Notes: generated from the letters alone by a model not told the origin. A DNA stretch of 64,000 nucleotides from Streptomyces cynarae (GCF_025642135.1 NZ_CP106793.1:8958001-9022000), one strand, 5' to 3'. Positions 1 to 9,441 are shown, numbered from the stretch's first letter. Numbers and translations are program-made.

Positions 1-410
1 CCTTCGTACGGCTGCTTCAAGCATCCGCGTGACTCGGGAGATGGCCTTCGGCTCTATGAGTGAGTGCCCGGGCAACCCTCGTTGCGAGACCGCGCCATCT
101 GGACGCTGAAAGTCACTCAGTGACGGAGAGCAAACGAAGGTCAGCGTCCAACATGCGGATCAACTCACCGACCCGACCGCCACCACCCGGCGCGGCCGGG
201 AAGCGTTTGAGCACGTCAACGACGGCCGGTGTTTGCACGATGCACCGTCTGCTTGAGGTGTTCGGCACCAACGCAGTGCGTCGCCTCGGCCGACGAGGCA
301 CGTCGAGCGGCCGGCTGCGGTGTCGACGCGCCCATCGTGCAGGCACCGGCCGTCGGCGGGCACTCGGCCACCCTCATCCCGCACGGCCGCCGGCGCCGCA
401 CTGTTCGCCC
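1..410. other. no recognisable gene
   Basis: No frame here reads as a convincing protein. A plus-strand stretch near 318-345 gives VDAPIVQAPAVGG, which recalls the N-terminal substrate loop of nitronate monooxygenases, but the frame breaks at once on both sides. At most it is a scrap of such a gene. On the minus strand the reading frame of the neighbouring IS481 remnant continues but no longer resembles a transposase. Confidence 0.3.
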
Positions 411-903
411 TCACCGGCGACCCGGCTGCCCGGCCGAGGACTTTGTGTCCACCGCCGTCCGTGATGCGGCCGAGCTTCTTGACGTCGATGTGGAGCAGTT
501 CGCCGGGGTGGGCTCGTTCGTAGCGGCGTACGGGTTCGCCGTGGCCCGGTCGGTGGCGGCCAGGGCAGGCAGGCCGTGACGGCGCAGGATGCGGTGGGCG
601 GTGGAGGCGGCGATGCCGCATCGGGCGGCCAGCCGCGCCGGTCCGATGCGGTGCTCACGGCGCAGGCGCACGACCTGCTCCTCGATGGCGGCCGGGGCAC
701 GGCCAGGCTGGTGGTGCGGGCGGCTGGAGCGGTCCTGGATCCCGGCGGCTCCTGAGTGCCGGTAGCGGTCTGCCCACCGGGAGGCGGTGGTATGGCTGAC
801 CTGAAAGCGTTCGGCGGCCCGCCGCAGCGGCCATCCGTCGTCGACGACACACCGGACCAGACGCAGCCTGCCGGCGCGGCCAGCGGGGCATTACGGTGGA
901 ACA
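411..903 (-). pseudogene. IS481-family transposase, N-terminal remnant
   Basis: Reading down the minus strand gives the helix-turn-helix half of an IS481-like DDE transposase. A first HTH contains RRAAERFQVSHTTASRWADR, a second contains ARCGIAASTAHRILRRHG, and these are followed by ERAHPGELLHIDVKKLGRI with the first catalytic Asp region. The frame has to change at least twice (near the N-terminus and near 555), and homology stops after the KVLGR segment, so the rest of the DDE core is missing. It cannot encode an active enzyme. Family assignment rests on the HTH-HTH and LLHIDVKKLGRI signature. Confidence 0.75.
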
Positions 904-1118
904 ACGAGGGCTTCCTGGGCATCGGTGCACCCTTCGCAATCCACACCGAACCCAGAGGCCCTCGCCTCGTTCAAGGACCGCGCGCTGCTCAGGAAACTCA
1001 TGCGCTGCCTCGTCCGCAGAGGCTGCGCGATACCGAGGAGGGCGAAGCGGGGCGTCGATGCCCGGCTGGGCCCTCGCTTCGGTTCAGCCACCTGTCACTA
1101 GAGTGAGGAAGTACCGTC

Positions 1119-1877
1119 ATGAAGCATGAGCCCACCCTCAACGGTCGCGTCGCGATCGTGACTGGCGCAGGCTCGGGGATCGGCCGAGCCACGGCGATCG
1201 CCATGGCCGAGGCGGGGGCCCGCGTCCTCGGTGTGGGCCGACGAGAGACAGCCCTGGAAGAGACCGCCGCCGTCAATTCCAACATCGCGACCCTCGCCGT
1301 CGACGTGCGCTCGAAGCAGGCTCCCGAGCTGATCATCGGCGCGGCGATCGACCGGTGGAAGCAACTGGACGTGCTGGTGAACAATGCGGGCGCAACCGCA
1401 CGTGTCTCCCTCCAAGAGGTGACACGCGAGCGCATCACTGATCTGTTCGACCTCAACGTCGTCGCGCCCACCATGCTCGCCCAAGCGGCACTTCCCCATC
1501 TTCGCCACAGTCACGGCTTGATCATCAACATCTCCAGCACCTACGGCCACCGCCCGCAGCCGGGCGCCGCCCACTACGCGGCGTCCAAGGCCGCGCTGGA
1601 ACAGCTGACACGTACCTGGGCGCTCGAACTGGCCAAGGACGGGGTCAGGGTGAACTCCATAGCGCCCGGCCCCACGGAGAGCGAGGCGCTGTCCATGAGC
1701 GGTCTCACAGAGGAGGACGTGACAAGGGTCAAGAAGGAGCAGGCCGCACAGATTCCTCTCGGCAGGCGAGGTGAGCCCGAGGAAGTGGCGTCCTGGATCG
1801 TTCACTTCGCCGATCCCACGTCGACCTGGCTCACGGGCCAGATCCTCACGATCGACGGCGGGCTGGAACTGGTCTGA
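1119..1877 (+). CDS. SDR-family NAD(P)-dependent oxidoreductase
   Basis: This 252-residue classical short-chain dehydrogenase/reductase is full length for the family (about 250). It has the nucleotide-binding motif TGAGSGIG at residues 15-22, NNAG at 88-91, and the catalytic set Asn113, Ser140, Tyr153 and Lys157 (YAASK). The C-terminal LTGQILTIDGGLELV matches the usual end of FabG-like enzymes. A GAGG-type ribosome site lies just upstream of the ATG (actagagtgaggaag). It should reduce or oxidise a carbonyl/alcohol in the cytoplasm using NAD(P)H; the substrate cannot be read from sequence. It stands alone between an IS remnant and the acetyltransferase, so context gives no pathway. Confidence 0.93.
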   Translation: MKHEPTLNGRVAIVTGAGSGIGRATAIAMAEAGARVLGVGRRETALEETAAVNSNIATLAVDVRSKQAPELIIGAAIDRWKQLDVLVNNAGATARVSLQEVTRERITDLFDLNVVAPTMLAQAALPHLRHSHGLIINISSTYGHRPQPGAAHYAASKAALEQLTRTWALELAKDGVRVNSIAPGPTESEALSMSGLTEEDVTRVKKEQAAQIPLGRRGEPEEVASWIVHFADPTSTWLTGQILTIDGGLELV

Positions 1878-2094
1878 TCCGCATGCCCTGTCGGGGGTCG
1901 TGGGCCGGTTCTGCCCTGCGGCCATGCAACAGATGAGGGCCCCAGCCGCGCGACCGATGGACACCCTTGGGCGATGGGGGAGGGTGCGCAGACAATGCAG
2001 GACCTGGTGAGGTGTTGGACCGGCACCTGCACCACCTGTGGCGACCCCTTATCACCAGCGAACCAGATTTAGCACCTGACGAAGCACTACTAGC

Positions 2095-2643
2095 TCAACT
2101 GGACGGCGGGAGCGAGGACCACACACCGAACCACTGCTCGGCGCCGTACTCCTCGAACCGTTCCACCTCGGTGAATCCCAGCTCCGCCGCGAGGCGCATC
2201 GAGCGGTCGTTGGCGGTCTGCGCGCAGAGCACCACAGGCTCGCCAGGAAGCGCGCCGGCGAATCAGTCGAGTGCCGCTGCGCACGCCTCGGCGGCGTACC
2301 CGCGTCCCCACGCCTTTGGCAGGAACATGTAGGCGAGCTCCGCCTCCTCGGCATCCGGACGGACGTGACCCGGACGCTCTGCGTCGCGCCGATCGAGCGT
2401 GATCATGCCGATCATCGCTCCGTCGAGATCGATCACGAAGAAGCCAGGGCGCCGCCCGGGCACCTCAGGCGCCGTGCGCTCGAGCTCATCACTCGGTCGA
2501 GGGCCACCGATGTAGGTGCCCACCTCTGGCGAGGCGAACAGCTCGATGAACGCCGCACGGTCCCGGGCCTTGGACTCTCGGAGCACGAGCCGCTCGGTCC
2601 TGATCGGAGCAGGTGGCCAGGCGACGGGTCCAAGCTCAGTCAT
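2095..2643 (-). pseudogene. GNAT N-acetyltransferase with in-frame stop
   Basis: This is a RimJ/RimL-type GNAT acetyltransferase (IRTERLVLRESKARDRAAFIELF at the start). Reading is open from ATG 2643 to a TGA at 2265-2263 (codon 127), immediately after the acetyl-CoA segment KAWGRGYAAEACAAALD. The same frame then continues with typical family sequence (LAAELGFTEVERFEEYG) to a natural TGA at 2097-2095. The expected residue at the stop is Trp, so one G-to-A change (TGG to TGA) explains it. As written it makes a 126-residue product lacking the last strands. Read-through, a recent nonsense mutation or a base error are the alternatives. Confidence 0.8.
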
Positions 2644-2793
2644 GGCGGGCAACCTATCGCACGCCCGTGAGAGTGGTCCGAAGGAGAAGGCCTAATGGCC
2701 GCTCGTCCAAGGTGCGTTGGTACGTGCTTGAAGTGAGTGGGCAGGGTGGGGAGCCAAGAGCAGGTCTTGATCACCTGCGGATAGGCTCGGGTC

Positions 2794-3273
2794 ATGACCG
2801 GTGACTGGAGGATGGACCGGATCGGGGCTGCTCTGCGGGGCGAGAATCCGACCGTGATGCGGCGGCTTGAGTCTGGCTTCGCGGTTATCGGCGACGTTCA
2901 GTTCCTGCCCGGGTACTCAGTTCTCCTTGCGGACGAGCCGGGTGTTCAACGGCTGTCTGACCTGCCGAGGGCCAAGCGGCTGTCGTTTCTGTCCGACATG
3001 GACCAGCTCGGAGAAGCGGTTGAGCGGGCCAGCCGGCGACTGGACCGCGATTTCCGCCGCGTCAACTTGGAAATTCTCGGCAACACAGACCCGTTCCTGC
3101 ATGCCCATGTCTGGCCGCGGTTCGAGTGGGAGCCGGCCGAGCTGGTGGGTAAGCCGGTGTGGCTGTATCCGCGTGACCGGTGGAGTGACGAGCGGTTCCG
3201 GCTCGGCCCGCAGCACGATGGGCTGCGGGCGGCAATCGGCAGCGAACTGGACCGGTTGCGTTCGATGGCCTGA
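2794..3273 (+). CDS. HIT-like domain protein
   Basis: The product is a 159-residue soluble protein. Its centre carries LEILGNTDPFLHAHVWPRF (about residues 92-110), which resembles the histidine-triad region of HIT hydrolases (H103-x-H105 followed by Pro). HIT proteins hydrolyse nucleotidyl-phosphate bonds such as Ap4A or nucleoside phosphoramidates, but the third histidine is not obvious here, so activity is uncertain. Starts at an ATG with only a weak ribosome site. A strong hairpin terminator follows the stop by 7 bases, making it a single-gene transcript. No functional link to its neighbours is visible. Confidence 0.75.
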   Translation: MTGDWRMDRIGAALRGENPTVMRRLESGFAVIGDVQFLPGYSVLLADEPGVQRLSDLPRAKRLSFLSDMDQLGEAVERASRRLDRDFRRVNLEILGNTDPFLHAHVWPRFEWEPAELVGKPVWLYPRDRWSDERFRLGPQHDGLRAAIGSELDRLRSMA

Positions 3274-3279
3274 CGCTGT

Positions 3280-3308
3280 GGGCCCGCCGGCCGTGAGTTG
3301 GCGGGCCC
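3280..3308 (+). terminator. Rho-independent terminator-like hairpin
   Basis: Perfect 9-bp GC stem GGGCCCGCC / GGCGGGCCC with an 11-base loop, 7 bases after the stop of the HIT-like gene. There is no T-run, as is common in Streptomyces. Confidence 0.65.
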
Positions 3309-3694
3309 GGTGATCAGTGACTGTCAGTGGACCTCACGGAGTCCTTCGCAGCGGAGGTCCGATGGCCGATGACGTGCTTCCGATGGGGTCGGATTGCGGA
3401 GTTCGCCCGTTGCGCCGGCATGGCCTGCGGCATTCTCGGGCCGTGATGCGGCAGCGTCGCCGCTCAGGGACGGTGCCGGGCCGCCCTGGGGTGGGGCAAA
3501 ACGAGCCGCGGTCGTCCACGGGATGAAAGGGGAGGAGAACGGTGCGATGACGCACGGAAGAGTTCGGTGAGTCCCACGAGGGCATTGCGGGAGCGGTCCT
3601 CGCCGACGGCAGTGAACCAAATCCGGTGTACCTGGACATCGGCAGCGGTACTGCGGGGCGCACAACGAGCGAGTGGTGAGCGTACGACGGAACG
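3309..3694. other. intergenic, nothing recognised
   Basis: About 390 bases with no reading frame that looks coding in codon bias or family. It may contain the lost 5' end of the following broken hypothetical gene. Confidence 0.4.
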
Positions 3695-4083
3695 ATGCGC
3701 CGGCCGAAGGCAGCCGCCGTCCGGGGCTCATGCTCGTGCGGATGGCGCGGCCATAGCTACCCGATCGACTGGGACACGGTGAAACACGACCGCCTGGACG
3801 AGCTGGACTTCAGCGGCCCGTACGACGACTGGTGCGAGCACATCCGTGCCGTCGAACATCAGACTATGCCGCTGCCAGCCGAACTCACCCAGCTCATGGA
3901 CCAGTTGGAGGAGCAGCTGACCGCGCTCGCCGAGCAGGCACCGGCGGCCGCGCTGAAGGCGGTCGGGAGGCCGCCTACGCGGCGGAGGCCGAAGAGTTGT
4001 CGCCCGAGACGATCGGCAAGGCCCTCGGAATCAGCGCCGGCAAAGCACGCTCCCGCATGACCCACTACCTCCCACGCCCTTGA
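3695..4083 (+). pseudogene. hypothetical protein with C-terminal helix-turn-helix, frameshifted
   Basis: The first part reads CSCGWRGHSYPIDWDTV and continues to LTALAEQAPAAALKAVG. A one-base deletion in a G-run near 3966-3970 then throws the frame. In the shifted frame the protein continues EAAYAAEAEELSPETIGKALGISAGKARSRM, a short helix-turn-helix, to a stop at 4083. Restoring one G joins them as AVGEAAYAAEAEEL. No enzymatic family is recognised; the CxCGW start and acidic middle suggest a small regulatory or accessory protein. A base error in the G-run is a real alternative to a mutation. Confidence 0.6.
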
Positions 4084-4191
4084 CCCCTGTGCGACGTGAC
4101 GGGTCGGTTGGTTGGCCAGAGTCCATGACGGCTCGCCGGCCCAGACGGCCGCCAAGCCGCATCCGCCGTACGCGGCGATCGTCGGCCTCCT

Positions 4192-5253
4192 GTGACCGCT
4201 CGCCTTTGCGCAGGCACCTTCAACCGGAAAATGTTCCGCGACCCGTATGTGTGGAGGGACGGCGACCGCTGGCGGATGCTGGTCGGCGCGGCCCTGGCGG
4301 ACGGGCGCGGAGCAGCGCTGGAGTACACCTCCGACGACCTCGAGGACTGGTCGTACGAGGGCGTCTTCCTGACTCGCTCGCCCCACCCGCTTCCTGGTGG
4401 CCGCAACACCGGGGAAGGCTGGGAGTGCGCCCAGTACGCTGCCTTCCCAGACGGCACCGGTGCGGTTCTCGCCAGCGCCTGGGATCCGGTGGAGGGGACG
4501 AGCTGCGCGATTTACTGGCCGGGCCGCGAACAGGACGGCGAGTTCCAAGCTGCGGCGACACCCCGGCTCCTCGGCCACGGGCCCGACTTCTACGCCCCCG
4601 CCCTGCTCCGCGCCCCCGACGGGCGCTGGCTGATGTGGGCCTGGACCTGGGAGGCCCGGGACGAGGAACGCGTCAGTGCCCCCAGCGCCTGGACCGACGA
4701 GGTCGGCTGGGCCGGAATGCTCTCCCTGCCCCGCGAACTGACCCCCGGCCCGGACGGCGAGCTGATCCAACGGCCCGCTCGCGAACTCCTCGCCCTGCGC
4801 GGCGAACGACGGATCGCCGCAGCAGGAAAGGCGAGCGCCGAGCAGCCGACGGACCTCGGCGAGGTGACCCGGGCCACCGATCTGACCGTGTTCCTGGAGC
4901 GCGACGGACGTCTCCGGCTGCTCACCTCACCGGACGGGACCGAGTACCTCGACATCGTCCACCACCTGGTCACCGGCGAACTGGTCGTCGACCGCGACCA
5001 TGCCTCCCTCGACCCCCGAGCGAAGGGCGGCAGCTGGCGCCTTCCGGCAGAGGGGCCCACCGCGACGCTGCGGATCCTGCTGGACCACTCGGTCGCAGAG
5101 ATCTTCACTGCCTCCGGCTGCGCCCTCACCCTACGCTTCTATCCCGTCGGCGACGGGCCTTGGCACGTGCAGACGGGCGCCATGGGGGTCGGCTCCGCCG
5201 CTTACACGGTCGGAGCCTGGGACCCGAGCAAGGGCCCGGCCGCCGGCTGTTGA
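4192..5253 (+). pseudogene. GH32 beta-fructosidase, 5'-truncated
   Basis: The 353-residue frame, opening with a GTG, matches the middle and C-terminal parts of glycoside hydrolase family 32 (sucrose, inulin or levan hydrolases). Visible landmarks are the FRDP motif with Asp17 (transition-state stabiliser), GEGWEC with Glu78 (acid/base), GHGPDFYAPALL, and a C-terminal beta-sandwich ending in LDHSVAEIFTASG. The N-terminal blade with the WxNDPNG nucleophile (roughly 120-150 residues) is missing, and the sequence upstream of 4192 is unrelated. Any product should be inactive. A terminator hairpin follows the stop. Confidence 0.85.
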
Positions 5254-5266
5254 CCCTGCCACGGGT

Positions 5267-5298
5267 GCCCCGCCGAGATCGATTTACCTCGGCGGGGC
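5267..5298 (+). terminator. terminator hairpin after the GH32 remnant
   Basis: Perfect 11-bp stem GCCCCGCCGAG / CTCGGCGGGGC around a 10-base loop, 13 bases after the GH32 stop codon. Confidence 0.7.
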
Positions 5299-5435
5299 GT
5301 CTCGTGTGTGGCCCATTGACGTAGGCGCGCCGTAACCGCCGTCCGCGCGCAGCTGATGAGCGGCAAGGCCGTGAAGCCCTGTTCACGGACGCGGAGTGGG
5401 CCCAAGTCCACGAAGTGATTGTCAAGAGTTGTGGA

Positions 5436-5801
5436 TCACGTGGGTCCTGATCGGGTAGCTGGAGACTTCAGCCGCGACGCACCCGTGAAGACGACCAGAG
5501 CGACTGTTGCTGCACCTGCTGTCGCCAATGCACCTGCCGTGATCTGGTCCAAATGTGGCCGTGCCAGATCAGCCAGAATGAAGGCGACGGCCGAGCCCAC
5601 GCAGGCAGCTGCAGCACCCGCGGCCCAGTACCGGTGCCGGTACCAGAACCAGTTGACCAAGAGCAACACGACCGGGACGGCGAGAGGCAACATCGATTCG
5701 TCGAGGAGGCTGAGAATGCCCCACGCCACCCCGCAGACAACCCAGCTGAGCACGATGACCTGAGCGGCTTCGCGCCAAGGAACTCCTCGCCATTCTCCCA
5801 T
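5436..5801 (-). CDS. small four-helix membrane protein, unknown function
   Basis: The start is placed at ATG 5801, which is preceded by an AGGGGG-like ribosome site (ccgagggggctcg). The 121-residue product has four predicted membrane spans at about 13-33, 38-54, 58-78 and 88-107, with a basic patch (YRHRY) between spans two and three, and a short polar tail. There are no catalytic motifs. It is not a family I recognise by name. The gene is divergent from the methyltransferase-like gene that begins 246 bases away. A longer in-frame extension to 5975 lacks coding character. Confidence 0.6.
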   Translation of the reverse strand: MGEWRGVPWREAAQVIVLSWVVCGVAWGILSLLDESMLPLAVPVVLLLVNWFWYRHRYWAAGAAAACVGSAVAFILADLARPHLDQITAGALATAGAATVALVVFTGASRLKSPATRSGPT

Positions 5802-6047
5802 CGAGCCCCCTCGGCTTCCCGCACTCTGTGTCTCCAGGTGAATAGGAGCACATGGTGTCGAGCCGCCGTCAAGGCCAGGTTGATCAATTGGGCATCGCTC
5901 CCGTCGCTCTGAGGTGCGGCTCTCCTGCCTTGGTCCTGGTCGTCGCCTCGGCGCCCTCCGCTGTCGGGCCTCCATCCGTGGGTGGAGACCTCTCCATCAA
6001 CCCGTGGGTGGTGGTGATCCGTTTCCCGATCCGAGCAGTCTTGAGGC

Positions 6048-6683
6048 ATGGGTTCACTTCACTCGGCACTTGTTGCTCTCACAGGCGTCTGCATCCTGAT
6101 CTTCGTCGTGGCCTGGATCGCGGGTGCTGTCTACTTCGGTGTGAAGAGCCCGGCGGGGCTGCGCGGCTGGGCGCGTGGACTGCGGCGCACGTTGCCCCGC
6201 CGGGTCCTGCTCATCACAGGCGCCTACGTGTTCTCCTCTCTGGTCAGGCGCTCTGAAGGTTTCTGGCGCCATCTTCAGTACTGGCAATCCGAGCTCGCGC
6301 TCCTGGGCGGCCTGCTTGCCGTCGCGTCCACCGCTTTGCTGCTGTGGGCCCGCTGGGTTCTGGGCACCATGTGGTCCAGCGTCCCGATGGTCCGGGAGCA
6401 ACACGAGCTGCGTACGGATGGCCCCTACCGGCTGGTCCGCCATCCCATCTACACCGGCTTGCTCGGCCTGATCGTCGGCGCCATGCTGGCCTGCGGCTTC
6501 GGCGTCTGGATTGCCGTCCTGATCGTCGCCGTCCCGTGGTTGCTGCGCCGGGTCAGGACCGAGGATGGCCTTATGGGCAGTCAGTTCGGAGCGTCCTACG
6601 ACGCCTACCGTGCTCGCGTCCCGGCGCTGATCCCGGGGACGCGTTTCGCCCGGGGCGTCCAGCGGCCATGGCAACGCGAGTAG
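6048..6683 (+). CDS. isoprenylcysteine carboxyl methyltransferase (ICMT)-family membrane protein
   Basis: The product is 211 residues with membrane spans around 8-30, 53-66, 84-103 and 138-165. The family signature GPYRLVRHPIYTG (125-137) is followed by RRVRTEDGLMGSQFGASYDAYRARVPALIP (residues 167-196), the SAM-binding C-terminal part of ICMT/PEMT-like enzymes. Bacterial members methylate small or lipid-like substrates, mostly unknown; prenylated proteins are not expected here. Length fits bacterial homologues (180-220). Only the ATG at 6048 gives the complete first helix. A Ku remnant follows 128 bases downstream, so no operon partner is evident. Confidence 0.85.
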   Translation: MGSLHSALVALTGVCILIFVVAWIAGAVYFGVKSPAGLRGWARGLRRTLPRRVLLITGAYVFSSLVRRSEGFWRHLQYWQSELALLGGLLAVASTALLLWARWVLGTMWSSVPMVREQHELRTDGPYRLVRHPIYTGLLGLIVGAMLACGFGVWIAVLIVAVPWLLRRVRTEDGLMGSQFGASYDAYRARVPALIPGTRFARGVQRPWQRE

Positions 6684-6810
6684 AAGAAGCCCAGGACCGC
6701 ACTCATGATCAGTCCTACGCTGAGGTGGGGGGCGGATGGGCCCGCCATACCCCGCGTGTGACGATCACAGGCGCCGACGGTCCGCTACCGGATCCAAGCG
6801 CGCCGTGGGG

Positions 6811-6960
6811 GAGAAGGAGAACAAGACCGGCATCACCACGTTCGTGATGCGCGGCAAGGAGTACGTGGTGGCGCTGCGGGCGCGGGAGGACCTGCTGGTG
6901 CCGCACACGCTGCCTGGCCGACGAGGTCCGCCACCCGCATGGACACCGCCCGGCAGTTGA
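6811..6960 (+). pseudogene. Ku-domain protein fragment (NHEJ)
   Basis: About 50 codons read EKENKTGITTFVMRGKEY (first 18) and then VVALRAREDLLVPHTL, matching the segment of bacterial Ku that normally runs GIARFVMRGKEYLVAVR...LVLHTL. In the shifted frame immediately after, LADEVRHP corresponds to the conserved ADEVRDP of Ku, so there is a frameshift near 6910. Both ends of the gene are missing. Intact Ku binds DNA ends and recruits an ATP-dependent ligase; remnants of such a ligase appear at 49.4 and 55.8 kb. Confidence 0.6.
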
Positions 6961-6966
6961 TCCGGC

Positions 6967-8988
6967 TCATCGTTTCAGGCGGTTTGCCAGCGCGAGAGCA
7001 TCTTCCGTCTTGGGGTGGGTCCTGCCGAGTTGGGTGTGCAGGATATGCGCGCCCCGGCGTGCGAGGTTCACTGCGGAGGGATCATCCAATGCGTGCAGGG
7101 CTCGGGCCTTGAGGAGCAGGGCATAGCCGATGTAGAGGTGGTCCGGCGGGTAGTGGGCCTCGCGGATCCGTAGCGCCCGTGAGATGGGTGGCAGGGCTGT
7201 GGCGGGGTCGCCGAGGTCCAGGTGGACGGTTGCCAGGGCGATCAGGTCGAAGCTGACGTAGGGGTCGTCGGGCCCGTATGCGGCCTCGTCGATCTGCAGT
7301 GCCCGCTCGGTAAGCGGCAGCGCCGCCCGGTGCTCGCCGAGAAGGGACAGCGTCCGCGCGAGTGTCGCCAGGTCCGTCGCGATGGCGGGGCTTCCGGCTG
7401 GCAGGCAGGACTCGTGCCGGTGTAGCGCACGCTCCGCGAGCGGGCGGGCCGTCTGCGGCGCGCCGAGGTCCCGGTGGATCTGCGCCAAAGTGATCAGGTC
7501 GAAGCCAACCTCTGCGTCCCGGCCCTCAAGCGCTTCGTCGAGCGCGAGGGCGCGTTCGCACAGCGGCAGAGCCACTCTGTGGTCGCCGATCTGCAAGAGG
7601 AACTGCGAGGCCAGCCGGAGCAGTAGCGCCGTCTCCGCGGCGCACTGGGCCGGTGGGTCGTCCTTGGTCACGGCCAGCACGTGCGGGAGCAGCCTGTGCC
7701 AGCGCGGCCGTGCGTCCGGATCACCGTGGATGTCGTGCGGCACGGCCGTCAGCAGTGCACGGCACAGTGTGGCCCGGGCTGTCGCAAGCAGGTCTTCGGG
7801 CATCGTGGCTCGGATCGCTGCCTGGACCAGCCGGTGCAGCACCAAGGAGGTGTCTTCGCGCCTTGCGAGGCCCAGGCCGGCCAGGGTGCCGACCGTCGTG
7901 TCCCAAACCAGCGGGTCGGCCGCCGCCGTGATCGGCGGTTCCGGGCTGCCTGTGAACAGGTCCAGCGGGATCGGGTCCGGGGCCAGCAGGGCGCACAGTT
8001 CCAGCAGCGGCACCGCCTGCGGTTGCTCCCGCTGGAGTTTGCGCACGCTGAGCTGCCACAGGGTCGCGACGACCACCGCCGGCCGGTCGGCCAGTTCGCC
8101 CCGCGCGATCATTTCCTCCAGCCGCGACGTCAGCAGGGCCAGGTACTCGTCGGGCGGCGTCTGGTTGTAACCCATGTAGCCGGCCGCCTGCTCCAACGCG
8201 AGCGGCAGGTCCCCCAGTTGCTCCGCGATCCGGTCCGCCGTCTGTGCGGTCGTACCGGGCACCCGCCGGACCAGCAGTTCCACAGACTCCTCCCTGGTGA
8301 ACACCTGCAGGTCCATCACGTCAGCCGTGCCTGACCATCCGCTCACCCTGGTCGTGACGACGACGTGGCCGTTCCTCGCCAGGTCCGCCGATGGCAGCGT
8401 GTGCACGAGCGTGCTCGGCTTCTCCGCGTTGTCGAAGATGATCAGCCAGGGCCTGCGATCCTGCAACGTGGCGTACACACCCGAAACGACCTGTTCCGAG
8501 CCGACCTCCACCAGTCCCAGTTCCCTGGCCAGCGATGCGAATTGCGATGCCACCAGGTCGGGGTCCTCTGCGTCGACGAAGGCGACGAACCGGTACTTCG
8601 ACAGGTAGCGGTACGCGTACTCGACAGCGAACTGTGTCTTGCCCACGCCGCCCAGCCCATGCACGACCTGTATCGCGACGTCGCCCGCCGAGGTGAGGCG
8701 CCGCCGCAGCTCACGCAGGGTCGCGTCGCGGCCGGTGAAGTGGGTGTTGCGCGGCGGCAGCCGGTACGTCGCGGCCGTGGCAGGGCGCGGTGTGCGGTCA
8801 CCGCGCCGCTCCGGCCGCAGTTCGGCCAGTGCGAGGGGGATCAGGAGCAGTAGCACCGCCCAGGGGTGGACGCGCACGAAGTCGAGCGGCCCGGGCCAGC
8901 GACTCTGCCCGGAGGCGGCGTTGAAGGCGAGACTGCCGACGAACAGCACGAGCAAACCGGCCACCGTGCCGACCAGCCTGCGCAACAT
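6967..8988 (-). CDS. membrane-anchored NB-ARC/TPR (STAND) protein
   Basis: The start is ATG 8988, directly preceded by GGAGAGGG. The 673-residue product begins with two hydrophobic segments (about 4-22 and 42-57). An NB-ARC NTPase follows: FTGRD at 84-88, P-loop GLGGVGKT at 111-118, Walker B WLIIFDNAE at 181-189, TTR at 212-214 and GDLPLAL at 259-265. The C-terminal third (from about 500) is a tetratricopeptide array with repeated ALPL-ERAL-DEA units. STAND proteins are ATP-driven switches; in actinobacteria they act in regulation or as sensors in defence. No effector domain other than the membrane segments is present. It is a single gene, with the Ku remnant converging from the other side. 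Confidence 0.9.
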   Translation of the reverse strand: MLRRLVGTVAGLLVLFVGSLAFNAASGQSRWPGPLDFVRVHPWAVLLLLIPLALAELRPERRGDRTPRPATAATYRLPPRNTHFTGRDATLRELRRRLTSAGDVAIQVVHGLGGVGKTQFAVEYAYRYLSKYRFVAFVDAEDPDLVASQFASLARELGLVEVGSEQVVSGVYATLQDRRPWLIIFDNAEKPSTLVHTLPSADLARNGHVVVTTRVSGWSGTADVMDLQVFTREESVELLVRRVPGTTAQTADRIAEQLGDLPLALEQAAGYMGYNQTPPDEYLALLTSRLEEMIARGELADRPAVVVATLWQLSVRKLQREQPQAVPLLELCALLAPDPIPLDLFTGSPEPPITAAADPLVWDTTVGTLAGLGLARREDTSLVLHRLVQAAIRATMPEDLLATARATLCRALLTAVPHDIHGDPDARPRWHRLLPHVLAVTKDDPPAQCAAETALLLRLASQFLLQIGDHRVALPLCERALALDEALEGRDAEVGFDLITLAQIHRDLGAPQTARPLAERALHRHESCLPAGSPAIATDLATLARTLSLLGEHRAALPLTERALQIDEAAYGPDDPYVSFDLIALATVHLDLGDPATALPPISRALRIREAHYPPDHLYIGYALLLKARALHALDDPSAVNLARRGAHILHTQLGRTHPKTEDALALANRLKR

Positions 8989-9441
8989 GACTCCCTCTCC
9001 GGTCGCGACGACGACGGGCCACGCGATCGTAGCCGAGAAGTCGGCCCGACGTAGGGGTGATTGGCTGACGCAAGTGCACGCCGATGGCGCTGCGCGCGGC
9101 CGCGTGAAGGCTCGTCCGTGCGACGCCGCGGACGCGGCGGCGGGGCTCCGACAAGTGGTATCACGCGCACACGGGGCTCGGAACCTCCGTGGGGCGGGCC
9201 CCGGTACCGGCCATGCGAGCCAGCCGGTAACCGCCAACCCTGCCGCTGCGCACTCCACCCTGCGGCCCGGCGCAGCGGGCTCACAGTTCCGGCGGTGTTC
9301 CGCAACCAGGATGGAAGCAGCCGCTGCATCGAAAGCGGCCGCGTCTACCGTGGACGCGTCGGCCTGTCCTGGCGCCTTACTGTCCATGCTGCTGGGGTCC
9401 ACACGAGCGCGGGCCGACTCGTGCCTCTTGCCGGCCGGGCA
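8989..9441. other. intergenic, nothing recognised
   Basis: About 450 bases upstream of the STAND gene. A minus-strand frame is open through it but has no family resemblance and is separated from the real start by a good ribosome site. Confidence 0.4.

Noticed and set aside
300-345. Possible nitronate monooxygenase start (VDAPIVQAPAVGG)
   Set aside because: Too short, and the frame breaks immediately; kept only as a remark in the region entry.
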